From the NCBI GenBank assembly GCA_037833965.1, contig AP031356.1, positions 26,124,501 to 26,188,500 on the forward strand: a stretch of 64,000 bases of DNA, given 5' to 3'. Positions within the stretch are counted from its first letter, which is position 1, and each line of letters begins with the position of its first letter. The position numbers and the translations under genes were made by a program. Source of the DNA: Marchantia polymorpha subsp. ruderalis (taxonomy: Eukaryota; Streptophyta; Marchantiopsida; Marchantiales; Marchantiaceae). Under the pieces are notes generated by a model. That model had not been told where the DNA came from and made no database searches. It saw nothing but the letters and a program-made list of their open reading frames with translations. Below, one piece after another: positions 1-12,954 of the stretch.

Positions 1-1653
1 GTTGATAATGCTCCCCCTTCTCAGGACACAATTTCTGGGTCAATCTTACATAAGATAACTTCCATGAGCTTTGATTTCGTTTTCATCTCTTCGAAGCAAT
101 TGCTCCAGAAAAGGCTGAGGATTAAGGATGCATGTGAGATATTTTATTAAATCGTTGATCTTTGATCTCGCATCACATTCGATATTTAATCAAAGATACC
201 CTTACTCCAAATGTTTGATTCGACATATGGTGTAACCAAGGCATATATGCATATGGATCGCACTCAGCTCATTGCATTTCTAAAGGCAACATAACTTTTA
301 CAAACGAACTCGTTCATTCACTGCTCGTGAAAACGGTAATGGGATTTGGAAAGACGATGGTATACCCTCACATCTAGGACGAGTGCAAATGTCTAGGGAG
401 GACAGACAGATAGTGGATGATGTGGTGCTTTCTTATCCTTCAAAGAAGAGAAAAGTTGGTGTCGTGTCTGTTTATGTGCTTTTCTCTTTCGCAGTTTATG
501 AAACCAGAATTGCTTTGCACACGTCATCGTGGAAGAAATGGAGGATATGCCACTCAACGTTGAAATGTTCATTACTCACAATCACGAAAACACTAATTCT
601 GTGCGGAGCTCTAAGGTGTGCATAGTAATAGATGTACAGGTATATCCTTATACTGTACTATAGAGGGCAAATATAGATAATCAACATGGGGCTGCGGTGA
701 ATGCACCGAGACGATTTTAGAGTGTAAGACAACAAATTTCAATGTGTACCGATGTATGATATCATGTATCAAATCCTCTCATTTGTGTCAAGTCCAAGGC
801 TCAAAGACTCGTTGGGCATTTCTTGTGGATTTTCTGCGAGGAATTGTTGCTTCTCAACTTAACAAATCGTAGCACTTCTTGCGTAGATTTGATTGATCGC
901 TATTGCTAGTGATAGCAAGGTATGGAACAGTTCAAGTCCTTTGAGATTCTGGTCTTCTTCAAGGAAGCCCGATGTGATCACCTTGTTAACATTCAATGCA
1001 AGATTTATCTTTTGGCTATTAACAGGTATATTTTTCCATTATAGCACCTAACCATGTACAAGTTTAAGACTTTATTCTATAGGATCTGTTTGAATCATGC
1101 GCAAGTGATGGCATAGGTCTGAAGAAGTTTTTAAGTGCTAAATTCAAACATGGCTATATGCTGATGCCCTCTGCATCAATAAACATACATTTTTATATGC
1201 AAATATCACTGCATCGTGTTTGCAAAAATCTCTGATATTATCTAAAGTCACAGCATCTATTCCAGTCACAACACATTCTTATCCCGCAACGAGATCCCCG
1301 GTCGAGGAAAAATTACATAATCATAAAACTTTGTAACCGTACTTGAATTTGGAAGCTGATGTTAAATTTGGCTATACTGTCTCAACTCAGGTACATCATT
1401 CTGATGTTGACATGGTTCACAATTTAAATTTGGAGATTTTAGCTTCTAGCCAAAAATCTAAGTTTTTATTTTTTTATATTTTTGTAAACTTTATCGCTGA
1501 GTTGATTAGACAATAACCAAGAAGAAAAGGTCATTTGAGATGCAGAATAAGTAAATGGTCTGTGACATGTACTTCTCATCGATCATTTTAATAAAATATC
1601 CTGGAATGCAATACAAACACATAACTTGATGTATCCAAACGCTAGATTCAAAG

Positions 1654-1654
<1 letters not shown>

Positions 1655-1684
<30 letters not shown>
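1655..1684. repeat. (TA)15 microsatellite
   Basis: About fifteen uninterrupted TA units lie in AT-rich spacer. This is a simple-sequence repeat with no sign of function. Confidence 0.95.
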
Positions 1685-1685
<1 letters not shown>

Positions 1686-2607
1686 CTGTGCACGTGCTAG
1701 TTGCAAAGTGGAGCCGAAGAAAATTTTCTTCTCCATCCATTCTCATTAAGTCAGAATAGACAAGGCCTTCGTGCTTTAAACATATACACCTAAATGATAA
1801 TATGCATCTTTCTTTTCATAAATAATTCATTACTTAAGACATCTTTCTTCTATAATTGGTGAAAAATTCAATCATCCGAGAAAGATTACACTTCCTTCAA
1901 AAGTCCATCGTGACTGCCTCCAACGGTGGAAAAAGAATTTATTTCTTGATCCAAGTCTCTCTGACAGGAGTTCAACATCCTGGGACAGACTGTCCAATAT
2001 ACCGCTTTTATTTAATATCTCATTTCACTCTAGCCGAAATGCAAACATTTCGAGATTTTAATAAGATAAAGAAAGGAAGACCAATAAGATAAAATCTCAT
2101 ATTTGTTGGCTTTTTTTTATTGTGACCAAAATAAATTGCGTAGTAATGGCATAACCAAAAGATTGGTAAAAGATAAAAAAGAAGAAAATAAATAATAACG
2201 TCTCCAAATTTCTAAATCATTTAGAGTAGCTCTAATCCAAGCTAATTTTCTGTTTATTTTTTATTTTTATTTTTTTGTATTTGGTCTCAATTCGACAACC
2301 ATCTTAAAGTTTAGAATTCATGAAATACCTCACTATAATAAGGAGCTAAGTTTTAGGTTTCATATGAACGCGAAAGCTATGGATTCACGAAAGCACTATG
2401 AAAGGATGAACTTTTCTGACTGGCTGGAATGATGTGGCGATCTTAATAGAAGAGTCAATAAACAGACATCAAGTTAATGTATCTACCTGAATAATCACTC
2501 CTTGCTTTCTGAGCATATCTAAACTCCTACCGAAGGCAGAAATAGGACGAGGAGAAGAAGGTCGGATGATGTTCCGGACGTGGACCCACAATGTAAGCAA
2601 GGACCAG

Positions 2608-3184
2608 TCAATAGTCACGTAGGCTCTTCACGAAAGTGACACCGAGGAATGTTCTCAGTAAGGAAATTCGAGAATGTTCTAGTCCTAATCTAGGACAACG
2701 CTGGAACCAGATAGATTCCGGCTGACATGTGAACTTGCATGTGTATTCACCACGCAGTTCGTATCCAACGACGTAGAGCATGTTCGCACCAAGCAAAAGC
2801 ATGCGACGTTGTACATTTCCATGATCCCTGGTGAGTGAGAGAAGCCTCGTAAAGTAGATATGGTGGCTGTTGGTCACATGCATGGCGAGTCCCGTAGAGT
2901 GCAGCAGTTTGTGGACGTCTCTCTCGGTCCAGGGGCAAATGGAGCACTTGTGGACACACATCATATCTGCCTTTAATATAGTGAACACCCGACTGCATTA
3001 TCCAGTGAACATGGGCTGCACGAGAGACCTCCAGCTGTGTAGACACCATCTGCTCGATTCTGTGGTCTTGGTTGGTCTCGACCAGCTTAGCTATCACAGC
3101 AGCAGCAGCTGAAGCGTGACCCTCAAGATAGAAATCTGTCATTGGAAAAGAAGGAAAAAAGTGGACGAGTCCGGCTCGTCGCAT
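2608..3184 (-). other. Possible gene relic, unrecognised, minus strand
   Basis: Two overlapping minus-strand open frames (145 codons at 2747-3184 and 126 codons at 2608-2988) look protein-like in complementary halves. The first part of the longer frame has an amphipathic stretch (GHASAAAAVIAKLVETNQ), and the second half of the other frame looks more natural (RRMLLLGANMLYVVGYELRG). This could be one exon broken by a frameshift, or chance. I recognise no family and see no clear splice framework, so this is only a candidate. Confidence 0.15.
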
Positions 3185-3334
3185 TGAGGAAGCATTTCTT
3201 ACGCCATGAAGTTTCAGTCTGGAATCATATGGCTCCCAGTCTCAGTCCTCGTCATGTTTTCATATGGGTGTAGTACACCCGATTCGCAGTTCATGGTGGA
3301 GTGGAGTGTGATATGGATTGAAGGATCATGAGAT

Positions 3335-4000
3335 TTTCAATGAGACACTTCAGTAATGAAACACAAACCCAGAGCTGGTAGATAGCTTCCAGTTTTCGTC
3401 CATTCCGCTCGACTCACGCAAGAAAACGAGCCGCATTACAGAACACCATTACCATTTTTCCGATAGCAGTTGAAAGAAGCTTTACTTGAAAGCCTTTCGT
3501 ACGACGATTTCGGCACCCACAGGAACCCACAGGAACGGGTCAAGTGAGATCCACATCAGACTGCGCAGTGACCGAGCCTTGAAAATCGAAATGATGTCGG
3601 CAAACGAATACAGTGGAGAAGGTCGGGACACCAAACGGCACATCACTTTATCGTTTGCGAAGTTGCTCTAAGATTTAAGGGAACTGAAACCATGCCCTCG
3701 TAATCTTCTGTGACATATTGAACTACTGAGCTCTAAAAGATAGTGGACCGGGAGGAACCGACTCAAAAGCAGACCTCATATCCATCATTCTCGAACATAC
3801 ACTCCAGAGTGTTCATTGTTCAGAATGGAGTCACCTTCCCTCTCGTTAACAAGATGGATATCATACTGCAACTTGCAAAATGTTGTTTTACTTCCGTTCA
3901 TTATTGGTATTTCAATGAGACAATGAAACACAAACGCAGAGCTGGTAGATATGAGCGGTAAAACGAGCGGCATTACAGAATACCATCACCATTTCCCGAT
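3335..4000. repeat. Imperfect direct duplication, two copies
   Basis: A segment at about 3335-3464 recurs at about 3909-4000. The shared blocks, in order, are a TTTCAATGAGAC start, ATGAAACACAAAC(C/G)CAGAGC followed by TGGTAGATA, AAACGAGC(C/G)GCATTACAGAA, and ACCAT(T/C)ACCATTT ending in CCGAT. The second copy lacks about 40 bases in the middle. It is a diverged local duplication about 575 bases apart, or two fragments of one dispersed repeat. Confidence 0.7.
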
Positions 4001-5506
4001 GGAATGCAGCTCCGGTTGTCTATAACATGACAGCGAAAGTTTCTGGTAACCTCAATGTGCTGGTGGACTCCACGCAGCCTCTGGAATGACTAGCATTGAT
4101 TCAAGTGCTGCCTCAGAACAGGCGCACTTGTGAGTCATATTCACAATCATATTCACAATCTTCAAGTGTACGAGGTGCTGAGGTTAGACTTTTTATTCAT
4201 GCTCGAACTTCAAAACACCCAACAGATTTCATGTTCGGTATGACGCTACAATAACAAACTAAATTTTCACTCTAGTGCAGCAATCTTTCCACTCCTTGAA
4301 CAGAAGATGGTCTTTTCTCTTTTCATTAACACTCTTCGCCTCATTTCATCTCCTCTTCTTCCCACACTCAAACTCTTGAAGCCAGGTTCAATCTGTCAAT
4401 CAGGTCATGGTCTTACATTTATGACATGCATGTTCTAGAGTGTGCAAATGGACCCTCGTGTGCCTATCAGAATTCGTTCAATACCGATCATTTGGCTTGG
4501 TACTCTCTTACGTATGGTCGTTACTCACCTTCTAGTGTGTACCTATTTCCGGCATGGGATCATGAGAATATTTGCCTACTGTAATGTTACAGTATAGCTA
4601 CCCACGAGATTAAGAATCCAATAAATAACCTGTAATTGGTCTTGAGCTATGTTAGATAGCATGGAATCATTATTCTCTTCATAATACTACTGGTTTCAAC
4701 CCAAAGGAGATTAATCAAGTTAAGTGATAATTCTTAAAATAATCAATATTTTGCATATAATTAGATTTATAAATCTCAGATGTGTTAGTACACATTTAAT
4801 ACGATTATGAAATCGGGCGTAGCCCTATCTTGCTCCCTTTGGATTCATCCCATAAAAAAAAGATAAGAAGATCCATCATTTCTGCTATACTACTTGGGGT
4901 CTATCTACTCTCAAATCTGTGATAAAAAGGAAAAATGTTGTGGGAATGGCATCGTGGTAAAATAGGCAAAGAGTAGATGTGGGCCAAGTTAATAGCAAAA
5001 AAACACGGGGAAGAAAACAAACCGGTTACCAACCAGGGGTCCATAGTATCACAACGAGAAATATGTTCCAATAAATGTATTTCATGCAACAAGAGGGCTT
5101 GATGAATGTGCCCACATGTTTGAAGGCGGAGGCGTTGAAACGAGCGTCGCGTAACAATGTTCGCAAACAACGACCGGATGAAAATCAGATGAACTACCGG
5201 CACCTGAAGGAGCACCTTCTGTAGCAAGTCAGTGAAGACCGGAAGCGGGACCTAAGGAACACTAAGCTCCAAGCGCGAATGCCACACTGCCGGCAAATAA
5301 TGGAGATCGAGAATTTTCAAATTTGATGTGCCTGTTTGAACGAGGACATGAGAAGGTGTTCATCCACCTCGAGGCATCGTGCAGATTTCACTGCGTCTAC
5401 GCATCGTAGCCATTCATTTGGGTGCAATTTGAGCTCATGTGTTCTCCTCGCCGGAAGAAGTCGAAGGATCATGAAGTAGTAAGCAGGTGCTGATTTTTGC
5501 GTCAAT

Positions 5507-8500
5507 ATGGCGGATACGAGAACTACCAAGCCCGGCATCAAGCGCCTGTTGATAACGATCACCACTCTCTTACCGTTCTTCTTCGGTACTCTTCGGCCCT
5601 TTTTGTGATTCAGTGATGATCAGTTAGTTGATCGTATTTAGGGGAATTTTCCCGGTCCTGTGATTTAGTTCCCGATGATGCATTGTGGGATTTTCCAGTA
5701 TCTGCAGAATTGACGCGAGTTGAAATGTTTAAAAAATTTGGTTTGTCGTTCACGAACTCACATTCTATGCTGTAGGGATCCCACTTTGGCTCAACTCCAC
5801 ACAAGTCTACAGAGCACCTCTTCCTTTCAAGGATGTTGATGCGCTGGGAAGCTGGGCTTCAGAAAACACTTTGCTTCTCCCCTGCCGATTGAACGTCATA
5901 TTTGCCAGTAAGGATGAGTTCCTTACCAAGCCCGAGCTAGACTCTGTAGCTTCACAGCTCATTCTGCATGTACAGAGTTTGATGGGCGGAAACTCCTCAG
6001 ATCACGAAACCTGTCAAAATGGATTCAATATACAGGTGAAATACGATACAGAGAACGTATGTCTGACATCAGGGCAGACTCTGGACTCACCTACCTGGCC
6101 CTGTGGTCTGGTGAAGTATGGGTTTTTCAATTCAGCTCAACTCTCAGATGATATTTTGGATAATGTGCTGTGGAATTATGCCAATAAAGAAGAGAATGAG
6201 TCCACAGTACAGGATGAAGGTGGTCTTTATACCGTCGTTGTTCTTCGGAAGAGTCAGATCGAGAGCCTCGACTCTTTCAGTAAAGATGATGTCAGTACAG
6301 GCGGTTGTACCAACGAGCAGAGTAGTATATGCAAGTCTAAAACTGGATGGAGTACAGTTGTGGGAAAGTATCGCCACGCTTGGATTATTGGTGATTTTAA
6401 CTCCTCTACTGTCGAGTCCGAGGTGGTGCCAAGAATCGGAGATGTCGCCCTCACGTTTCTTAGAGGTTCAAGAAGCGCTTCAGGAAGAAGTAAAGCGAGG
6501 AATTTGCCACTCTCGGCAGAGGGAGAAGCAATTCTATCCTTCAGTCTCCTAAATGCTGATCCTGATACCTGGATTTTTGACTGGTAAGCTCGTTCTCTAT
6601 CACTTAAAGCCATCTTTAGGCCTTCACAGCGCATATATTCGTCAGATGAACGGACACAAGTTTAAGATGTGGAAGATTGAACCTTGTGGTTGGGAACTGA
6701 AGGGATTTTGAGGAATTGAAGAGGCAGTTTTTTCAGCCAGTTGTGGAGGCCCTAAGTGGAATTGCGCGACTGACGATCGAGAGTCAGGTTTGTTATCCAA
6801 CAAATGCATAAAGATTTTTATTTTTATTTCTAAATAATTACTTTTGATATGACAGATACACTAAACTGTTATATTTCTGAGTAATGTACAAACTCATGCA
6901 AATCATCGGAATGCAGTAGGCGTCATGCTCGAAGGATGAGCATGGTGTGACATTTTCGCATGTTTAGAGGGCATTTCTTAACTTGCATGTCAGACCATTC
7001 CTCTGATTAGTAAATTGCTCCGTCGTGTATTTCATGTGCTTCAATAGCTTATTGAAAATTAAGATACTGTCTGCTTATTTACTTTTAAAATGATTCAGAT
7101 AAACTTGCATCCTTTCCGAATGTATATTGTACCTTCGCTCAGTCAGCAGTTACTGTCTGCAGCAGATGAGAAATGCTTTATGAAGCTTTCATGAGGGACC
7201 CTTTGTGCATTTCCAAGCAAAGGTGGCTTTGAAATCGTTCATTGTGGATCTTTGTCATCACGGTCTAGCTGCATGACATTTTGCATCTATTGAAAGATAC
7301 AACATTTGTGTTCATTCAGGTGTTGTACTACACCCCGAAAGCAGTCCAGTCACGGTGGGATGCATCTCTTAATGCACACGTAGTCGCTGTCAAGCAGCTA
7401 CCTTTCTTTGTAAGTTCTCAAAAGGTTTCATCTGTTGTCGAGTCCTCGTGCTTAGTCTTGAAGATGCTCTCAATGTTCAGGATTTACATCGTAAGGTTTC
7501 TCACAAATCTGGATTTTTCTTTTCATGGTTCAGTCAGTTTTCTGATCCTTCGATCTCGCTACTGATAACAGCGTTATCGCCTTCTACATGAAGAATTTTA
7601 TTCATTGTATCAATCGTACTATTACAGGTCAACTCAAATGAGTGGCATCTAGATACATCAAGCGCTGCTGCTGGACGATCGAAGCTTCTGCACTTCGCCA
7701 TGTATGAAAGTTTTGTTTTTTGAGTATCCCTGCATCTTCAACAAAATCATGTCACCGGATACTTTGCAATTGTACAAATTGTTGATTAATGTGCCATTTG
7801 CGAAACAGTATGAGAAGATCAAGTTGTTTTGCTTAGCTTCAACGATCGAAACATCCCTCTAGTGTAGGCAATCAGAGACGATCGAAACATCCGTCTAGTT
7901 TAGGCAATCAGAGACGCTGGCTTATTTCCAAGTTATCCTGAAGATGTCATTCTAACACGCTTAAACCGCCAATACTGAAGCCAATTATAAACAATTTGTT
8001 TATAGTTATGTTCCGGGAGGCGGAGAATACCCTCTTCATTTTCTGCGGAAGAATGATCAGCTGTCTTCAACAGATGGGTTTACTTCTCCTGTGAGTTCAA
8101 GTAAAATTTCTTCGAAACAGAGATGGTTGAGTTGCATGTCTTATTTGTCCTGTAATTTGCGAGTTTGTGATCTCAGTCCATCTTAAGCAGTTTTCTCTTC
8201 AATGCTGCCTAACATGTATTCAATTTCCAATCAAGCTGTGTTTATTCAAGCGGTTGGAGCAAGATACAAGGACTGCTTTATTATCTTTGACATTGCACCC
8301 TAGTTGTGTTCTATGGTAGTGGTCATTTCAGACTTTTAAGTCTGAAGGACAACCTGCCTATGTAGTGTACTGAGTGAAAAGTGCCAATCCTGTGTACTTC
8401 TCAACCTTGGTTGTGGAATACAGTAAAACAGGTTGACAGACAATTTGCATATATGACATGGCTCTCATCAACTGTTGGTTTTCATGAAAAAAAAATTTAA

Positions 8501-11500
8501 CAGGGTTGGGGAGGCGTGGTTGTTTACAATCCCACCAATCTTTCAACTATCTCTAGTGACTCTCATTCATCTTTCCATCGAATAACACCCAAGGTTGATC
8601 TCTTTAAATTTGACTTTTATTTGTGTTTCTCCTTCTATAATATCCGTAGTACTTTCTCGAAAATAAGAGATATCAAATAACTGACTTTCCTTTTGCACTT
8701 CACAGGAATTTGAGTCAATAGCAGGGGTAATTGTCGCACAGCTGCGCACACTTTTTGGTCTGCCTCCTATTCTTTCAGATGATCCGGAAACTGGGTATTT
8801 CAGTTTGTCACCAGCTAGGACAGGATTTGCTGAATGGTACGTACCTTTACCCATAGGAGGTTTGTAGTGGATGCTGATTTGCTGGTTTCCAGAAGTCGCT
8901 GAATTATGCTAGAATCATGGATAAGATCCATGGATCTTTGAGTCCTGGCCATTGTCATTCCAACCTGACCTCAACGTGTGTTGTGGTTAGGGAACTAGAC
9001 TTGTTACTAAGAAGACGAGCTATCAGTGATATGACTGCTGCTGCCTCTACTTTGATGTCGTTATCTCGTCTGGTAAGTAAGAACTGGCTTTGTGTTGTAA
9101 TTTACGATATTTTTACCACAAGGATGTTCCGTTTCCCTTGGCTGCATTCAGTATCGACAATAGTGTTATAAAATCATGTTAATAATATCAATTATACCTC
9201 CACATTGTTCATCCAGGTTCAAAAACTTTCGAGCATGGTAATCATGGACGAGATCGGTGAACAGGTACTGCGCTTCCTTTCATTTCTTTGAATCCCAAAT
9301 TCCGTTTCAGGCACAAGTCAGAACCCACAAACGTTGAGATTCATAAAATATATTAATGGGTCAAAGCCTTGGGAAACAATTCTAACAATCCTAAACCATT
9401 ATCGACATTAGGTTAAAAAATTTAATCTAGTTGAGTTAACCGTAACTTACTTGTACCGGTTGTAAGCGATAATTTCAGCAGCCTCCTTCACTTCTTTTGG
9501 ACATGTAAATGTAAACATGATTTGACTAATTATCTCTAAACTTATCAAACTCTATCCTCTTAATAACCTGGTAACTATTTTTAGCTGGTTAGACTTCACT
9601 GCCAACTTACTTCCCTTGTGTTTCGTTGATGTTGATCCTCTGTTTAATGCAATGAAAGTGCACTTCTACATGCTTTGTTATAGCATGGAAAACAGATCAT
9701 GTGTAATTCAATGCAACAACATGGTAATCATACTAAATTACTGTAAGAGTTTCACTATCTTCACCAAGCTTAGATAGAAGCCTTCTTAGCCAAAGTGGTT
9801 TACATAATGATCATCATGGAGCTATGTACTCTGTCTCTGTTGAGGACAAAACTGTAGAGCTCTCCTTCTTGCTTCTCCCTGCAAGAAGCTCCTATAATAA
9901 TACATACTTTTGTTGTGTAAGCAATATCCACTCTCTAGATGCGAAAGTTGAACACCTAGAAGAGTATTGAATCCTTCATCAATAATTTTGAATCCTTTAT
10001 GTAGATTAGGATCTAGACCCAAAATCAGGTTTTGATGACTTACTTTGATGAGTACACCATCATCATAGAAGATTACAAGAATAAGTTAAAAAATCAATCT
10101 TAAATATGTACAAGCTTGGTTCAGGATTTGACTTCTTCGGGTTTTTGGTCACAAAAGTTTATCAATAGTTGTGTACCAAGCTCTAGGAGCGTGCTTCAGT
10201 CTGTACAATGCCTTGTTCAACTGCAATTATACTTTTAATGACCTTCCATCACAATGCACACCATCTAGGACGCTTTTCTTTGCACTTCATTTTATGCAGT
10301 AATCAATCGTGATGGCTACGCAGTGCAAACGGAGTCCTGAGAGTGTTCTTTCTGGCCACAGGAGAAACGCTTATCACAGTCCAGTCCATGCATCTAGAAA
10401 TCCTCTGACTACAAGTCTGGCCTTCTTTCATTTCAAATAGTATATATGTGGTATAAATGTTCAAATTCAGGTTAAACACTTGTTTAATTTCTGGTCACAT
10501 ATTTGCCTTATTGATGGCAAGTTTGGTGTGAAAGTAAGAACATGAAGCACATGTGATGTGACACCTATTCCGTGGTAGAAGTCCATCTTCAAATTGCTGC
10601 CCAAATTTACGAAGTCAAGATGTTTGCTCCATTTTTAATCTTCACCATTTTCACTCTTTCTTGGTTCTCAATCTATGAGATATATGATTGGAGCAACCTG
10701 AGTCTATGTACACTGCAAAATGGGAAAATGTTCCCCTATGAAAAGAGATAAGACAACTGATTTGGTGGTTCATATACCAATCCTTGCTTGAGTTAAAGTG
10801 AATGGAAAGTTGCCATTCACATTCGAATTAAAGTGAGGCTCCTCACTAAGGTTCAGGAATTTTTTCTGCAAACACTGTTCACTTTCCAGCATGATTGTTG
10901 ATTCTTTAAATGTATGCACTTTCAAACAAACATCCCGAACTTACTATGAAGATTGTTCAAGGTAATCTAGAGTATGTCATTGTCTTCTATTGATACTCCA
11001 GTACCTTTTAGTGTCTGATAGATAGAGTTTTTTACTTGATTTACATCCTCAATCACAGATCCATCCTCACCCACTTGCAGTGAGTGAGGTTCGTCCTTGA
11101 GCAGCATGGTTCTTGTGATACTCTGGTTGTCAAATCGCTGCTTGACTTGGCCATACCTCCTTGTTTGTCTTCAGCCCCATCACTTTAGGAATCACCTCAC
11201 TTGTGAGGTTCAAACAGGTACAAGAAATTATTCATGAATATCTTCACTCTTTAGGTTTTGTATCTTCTGAGTGTATGGAGTAGTGGGTTTGGTCTGTTCA
11301 CCGATCACCGCCTCCTACGTGTATCTCTCAAGCAGAATCTTCCTCAAATCAGACCTCCAGAGCCCAGAGTTGCTCGCGCCTTCCAGCTTGTTACCCTCAT
11401 GCATACTGCCATCCTAACATGGCAGGCTTAAAACAGAAAAATATTCAAATCCTAACTACAATATTCATCTATAGAGAATCTCAGACCACAGATGAAAACG

Positions 11501-12954
11501 GCTATGATACCATGCTTCAGGCTCAAGCCCGAATATTTTGATAGTCTAAGTCTTGGGAAGCATTCCTCACCCTAATTTAAAACAATTTTAACGTAATAAG
11601 GTCACTTGAGTCTTCTAGTTTAGGTGATCATTACCATCTGCTTTTGGTTGTAAGTATGGACTTCATCTTAATCCAGGAATCAACTTTGGTTGTGTCTGAG
11701 CTTTCATAACATCAAAATCAAAGTTGTGTTTACATGAGCCAATTGTCTACAGTCTACAATCTAGGTCTTCTCAGAATACGTGCTCAGCAGTTTGTTATGG
11801 TGGGTTTAGATCACAGAAGGTGTGTAGCAAATACATGCGAGAGAGACTTGATGCCTTGCTTTGTTTGTTAGGTAAAGAATTCTCTCTCGGCAGCAGCTGC
11901 TGCTCGTGATCATGCAGCGCATGGAGCGTATCGGAGCACAGCAGGTAACTATTACTGCCTAACTTGGGACATCCTTATAACCCTGCATGCAAGCACAAGT
12001 TTGTTTACTTTGTTTCTCACAGTAGATGGAGAAGAGAACTGAAATTTTCCGGATCTTGCTGTGACTGACAGTTTGACACCTGCCAAGCCCATCTAAGTTT
12101 TTTATAGTTAACCGTGCCAAAAGAAAATTCAAGGTGTAATACCTAGCATGATTCGTTATCTTTGTTGTTTAGTGTGTGATAACAGTCCATCAACATCTTT
12201 TGCATTTGTCTTGAGAAGATACATTCTCTGGAGTGGGGAATGAAAAGTGTGAGAAGAAGATTTCTTTCCAAACTAGTTTCAAATTTCAATTTAAGAAAGT
12301 TAAACATGCACAGTTCTTGTAAATCAATTGAAAATCTAATCCTCTTGCAGCTGCCGTGATTCATTCTTGAAATTGATGTGTGCAGAATCTGCTAGCAAGG
12401 CAGCATCACTTGCAGAAGCAGCCTTTTTCCAACCATCTATCATGTCTGTGTTGTACAATCCCACAGAACATCATCTTGCTATCTACACGGTAAGGACCCG
12501 TCAATATTGCAGTAGTTTGAACTATGTCATCTGCAAGATTTGGGAGAAAAATACTCTTTTAGGACTGCTGTAGTTTGCCTTGTTGACGTTCCTCAGTTAT
12601 GATATCCTCTATCTTGTTATATATGCCTTTCATGAAAGCAGAAGTGCTAGCGTAGACTTCATGCTTTGAAGATGTGCCTTTAAAGTGTTAGAAACTGGAG
12701 AGCATAGCATCATATAGAGATAAGCAGTTCTGAAGTATGGAATCGTGTTGAAAAAGTTGCCAGATTCGCAAATGGAACCACTTTTCCTGGTTGTCAAGGT
12801 TCTCGGATGCATTCCTAACGTGCTTTTTGTTGCCTCATTTCTTCTTTTGCAGCCCTTCTTTGTTCCAGTACTGCTCCATGCCGTGCTCGCTGTGATCAAA
12901 GAGGCGTCCCGTTATCGGGGCGAATGGAAAAAATTTAAACAAAAGAAGGAGTAG
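5507..12954 (+). CDS. PIGS: GPI transamidase component PIG-S (13 coding exons)
   Basis: PIG-S is a subunit of the ER GPI transamidase, which replaces C-terminal signal peptides of proprotein substrates with a GPI anchor. I join 5507-5585, 5776-6583, 6703-6787, 7320-7409, 7628-7701, 8006-8090, 8504-8593, 8706-8836, 8991-9072, 9217-9264, 11872-11944, 12386-12489 and 12853-12954. Every junction is GT-AG and phase-consistent, giving 616 residues, close to the usual length of the family. An N-terminal membrane segment (about 12-32) is followed by the family signature VYRAPLPF (about 37-44). Later landmarks are ESQVLYYTPKA, VNSNEWHLDTS, GWGGVVVYNP, a SLSRL segment and AEAAFFQPSIMSVLYNP. A C-terminal hydrophobic helix (about 578-598) and a lysine-rich tail end the protein, so the bulk lies in the ER lumen. 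The start was chosen because the short first exon, MADTRTTKPG onward, supplies the anchor and splices in phase. Intron 10 (2.6 kb) holds a Copia relic; the other introns are 118-736 bases. Confidence 0.95.
7842..7913. repeat. 36-bp tandem duplication in PIG-S intron 5
   Basis: Two adjacent 36-base copies (7842-7877 and 7878-7913) differ at two positions. They begin ACGATCGAAACATCC and end GGCAATCAGAG. They lie inside an intron and do not touch the splice sites. Confidence 0.9.
9303..11730 (-). mobile_element. Decayed Ty1/Copia LTR retrotransposon, antisense in PIG-S intron 10
   Basis: Read on the minus strand, the element shows Copia landmarks in order: a primer-binding site (11501-11512); gag-like sequence around 10900-11400; the start of reverse transcriptase with ARLVVRGF and, in another frame, SPVAR followed by TLR (about 10340-10430); KALYRLKHAPRAWY (about 10165-10215); a degraded catalytic region where DD is still present; a LLGVQLSHLESGYCL segment; and RNase H-like SKKESSTVLSSTETEYIA, WLRRLLSKLG and TKHVEVHFH (about 9650-9890). 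Stops and frameshifts break every part. Integrase appears to be missing. Regions at about 9303-9600 and 11513-11730 align to each other as diverged LTRs, sharing TTCAGGC(A/T)CAAG and CTTGGGAA blocks. Outer edges are approximate and I found no clear target duplication. The copy cannot encode a working polyprotein. Confidence 0.88.
11501..11512 (-). other. Copia primer-binding site (initiator tRNA-Met type)
   Basis: On the minus strand this reads TGGTATCATAGC, one base from the TGGTATCAGAGC typical of plant LTR elements primed by initiator methionine tRNA. It sits directly inside the presumed 5' LTR, whose end reads CA just before it. It fixes the orientation of the element. Confidence 0.85.

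Larger units (their letters stand above)
1..5506. other. Intergenic spacer upstream of PIG-S
   Basis: No gene is recognised here. The stretch contains a TA microsatellite and an imperfect direct duplication (listed separately). Minus-strand open frames between about 2608 and 3184 and between 4901 and 5227 show no family I can name. The last few hundred bases must hold the PIG-S promoter and 5' leader, but I see no decisive promoter motif. Confidence 0.5.

Noticed and set aside
4901..5227. 108-codon minus-strand open frame upstream of PIG-S
   Set aside because: No family match. Another minus frame over the same DNA (containing PVVVCEHCYATLVSTPPP) looks equally plausible but is short, so neither is convincing.
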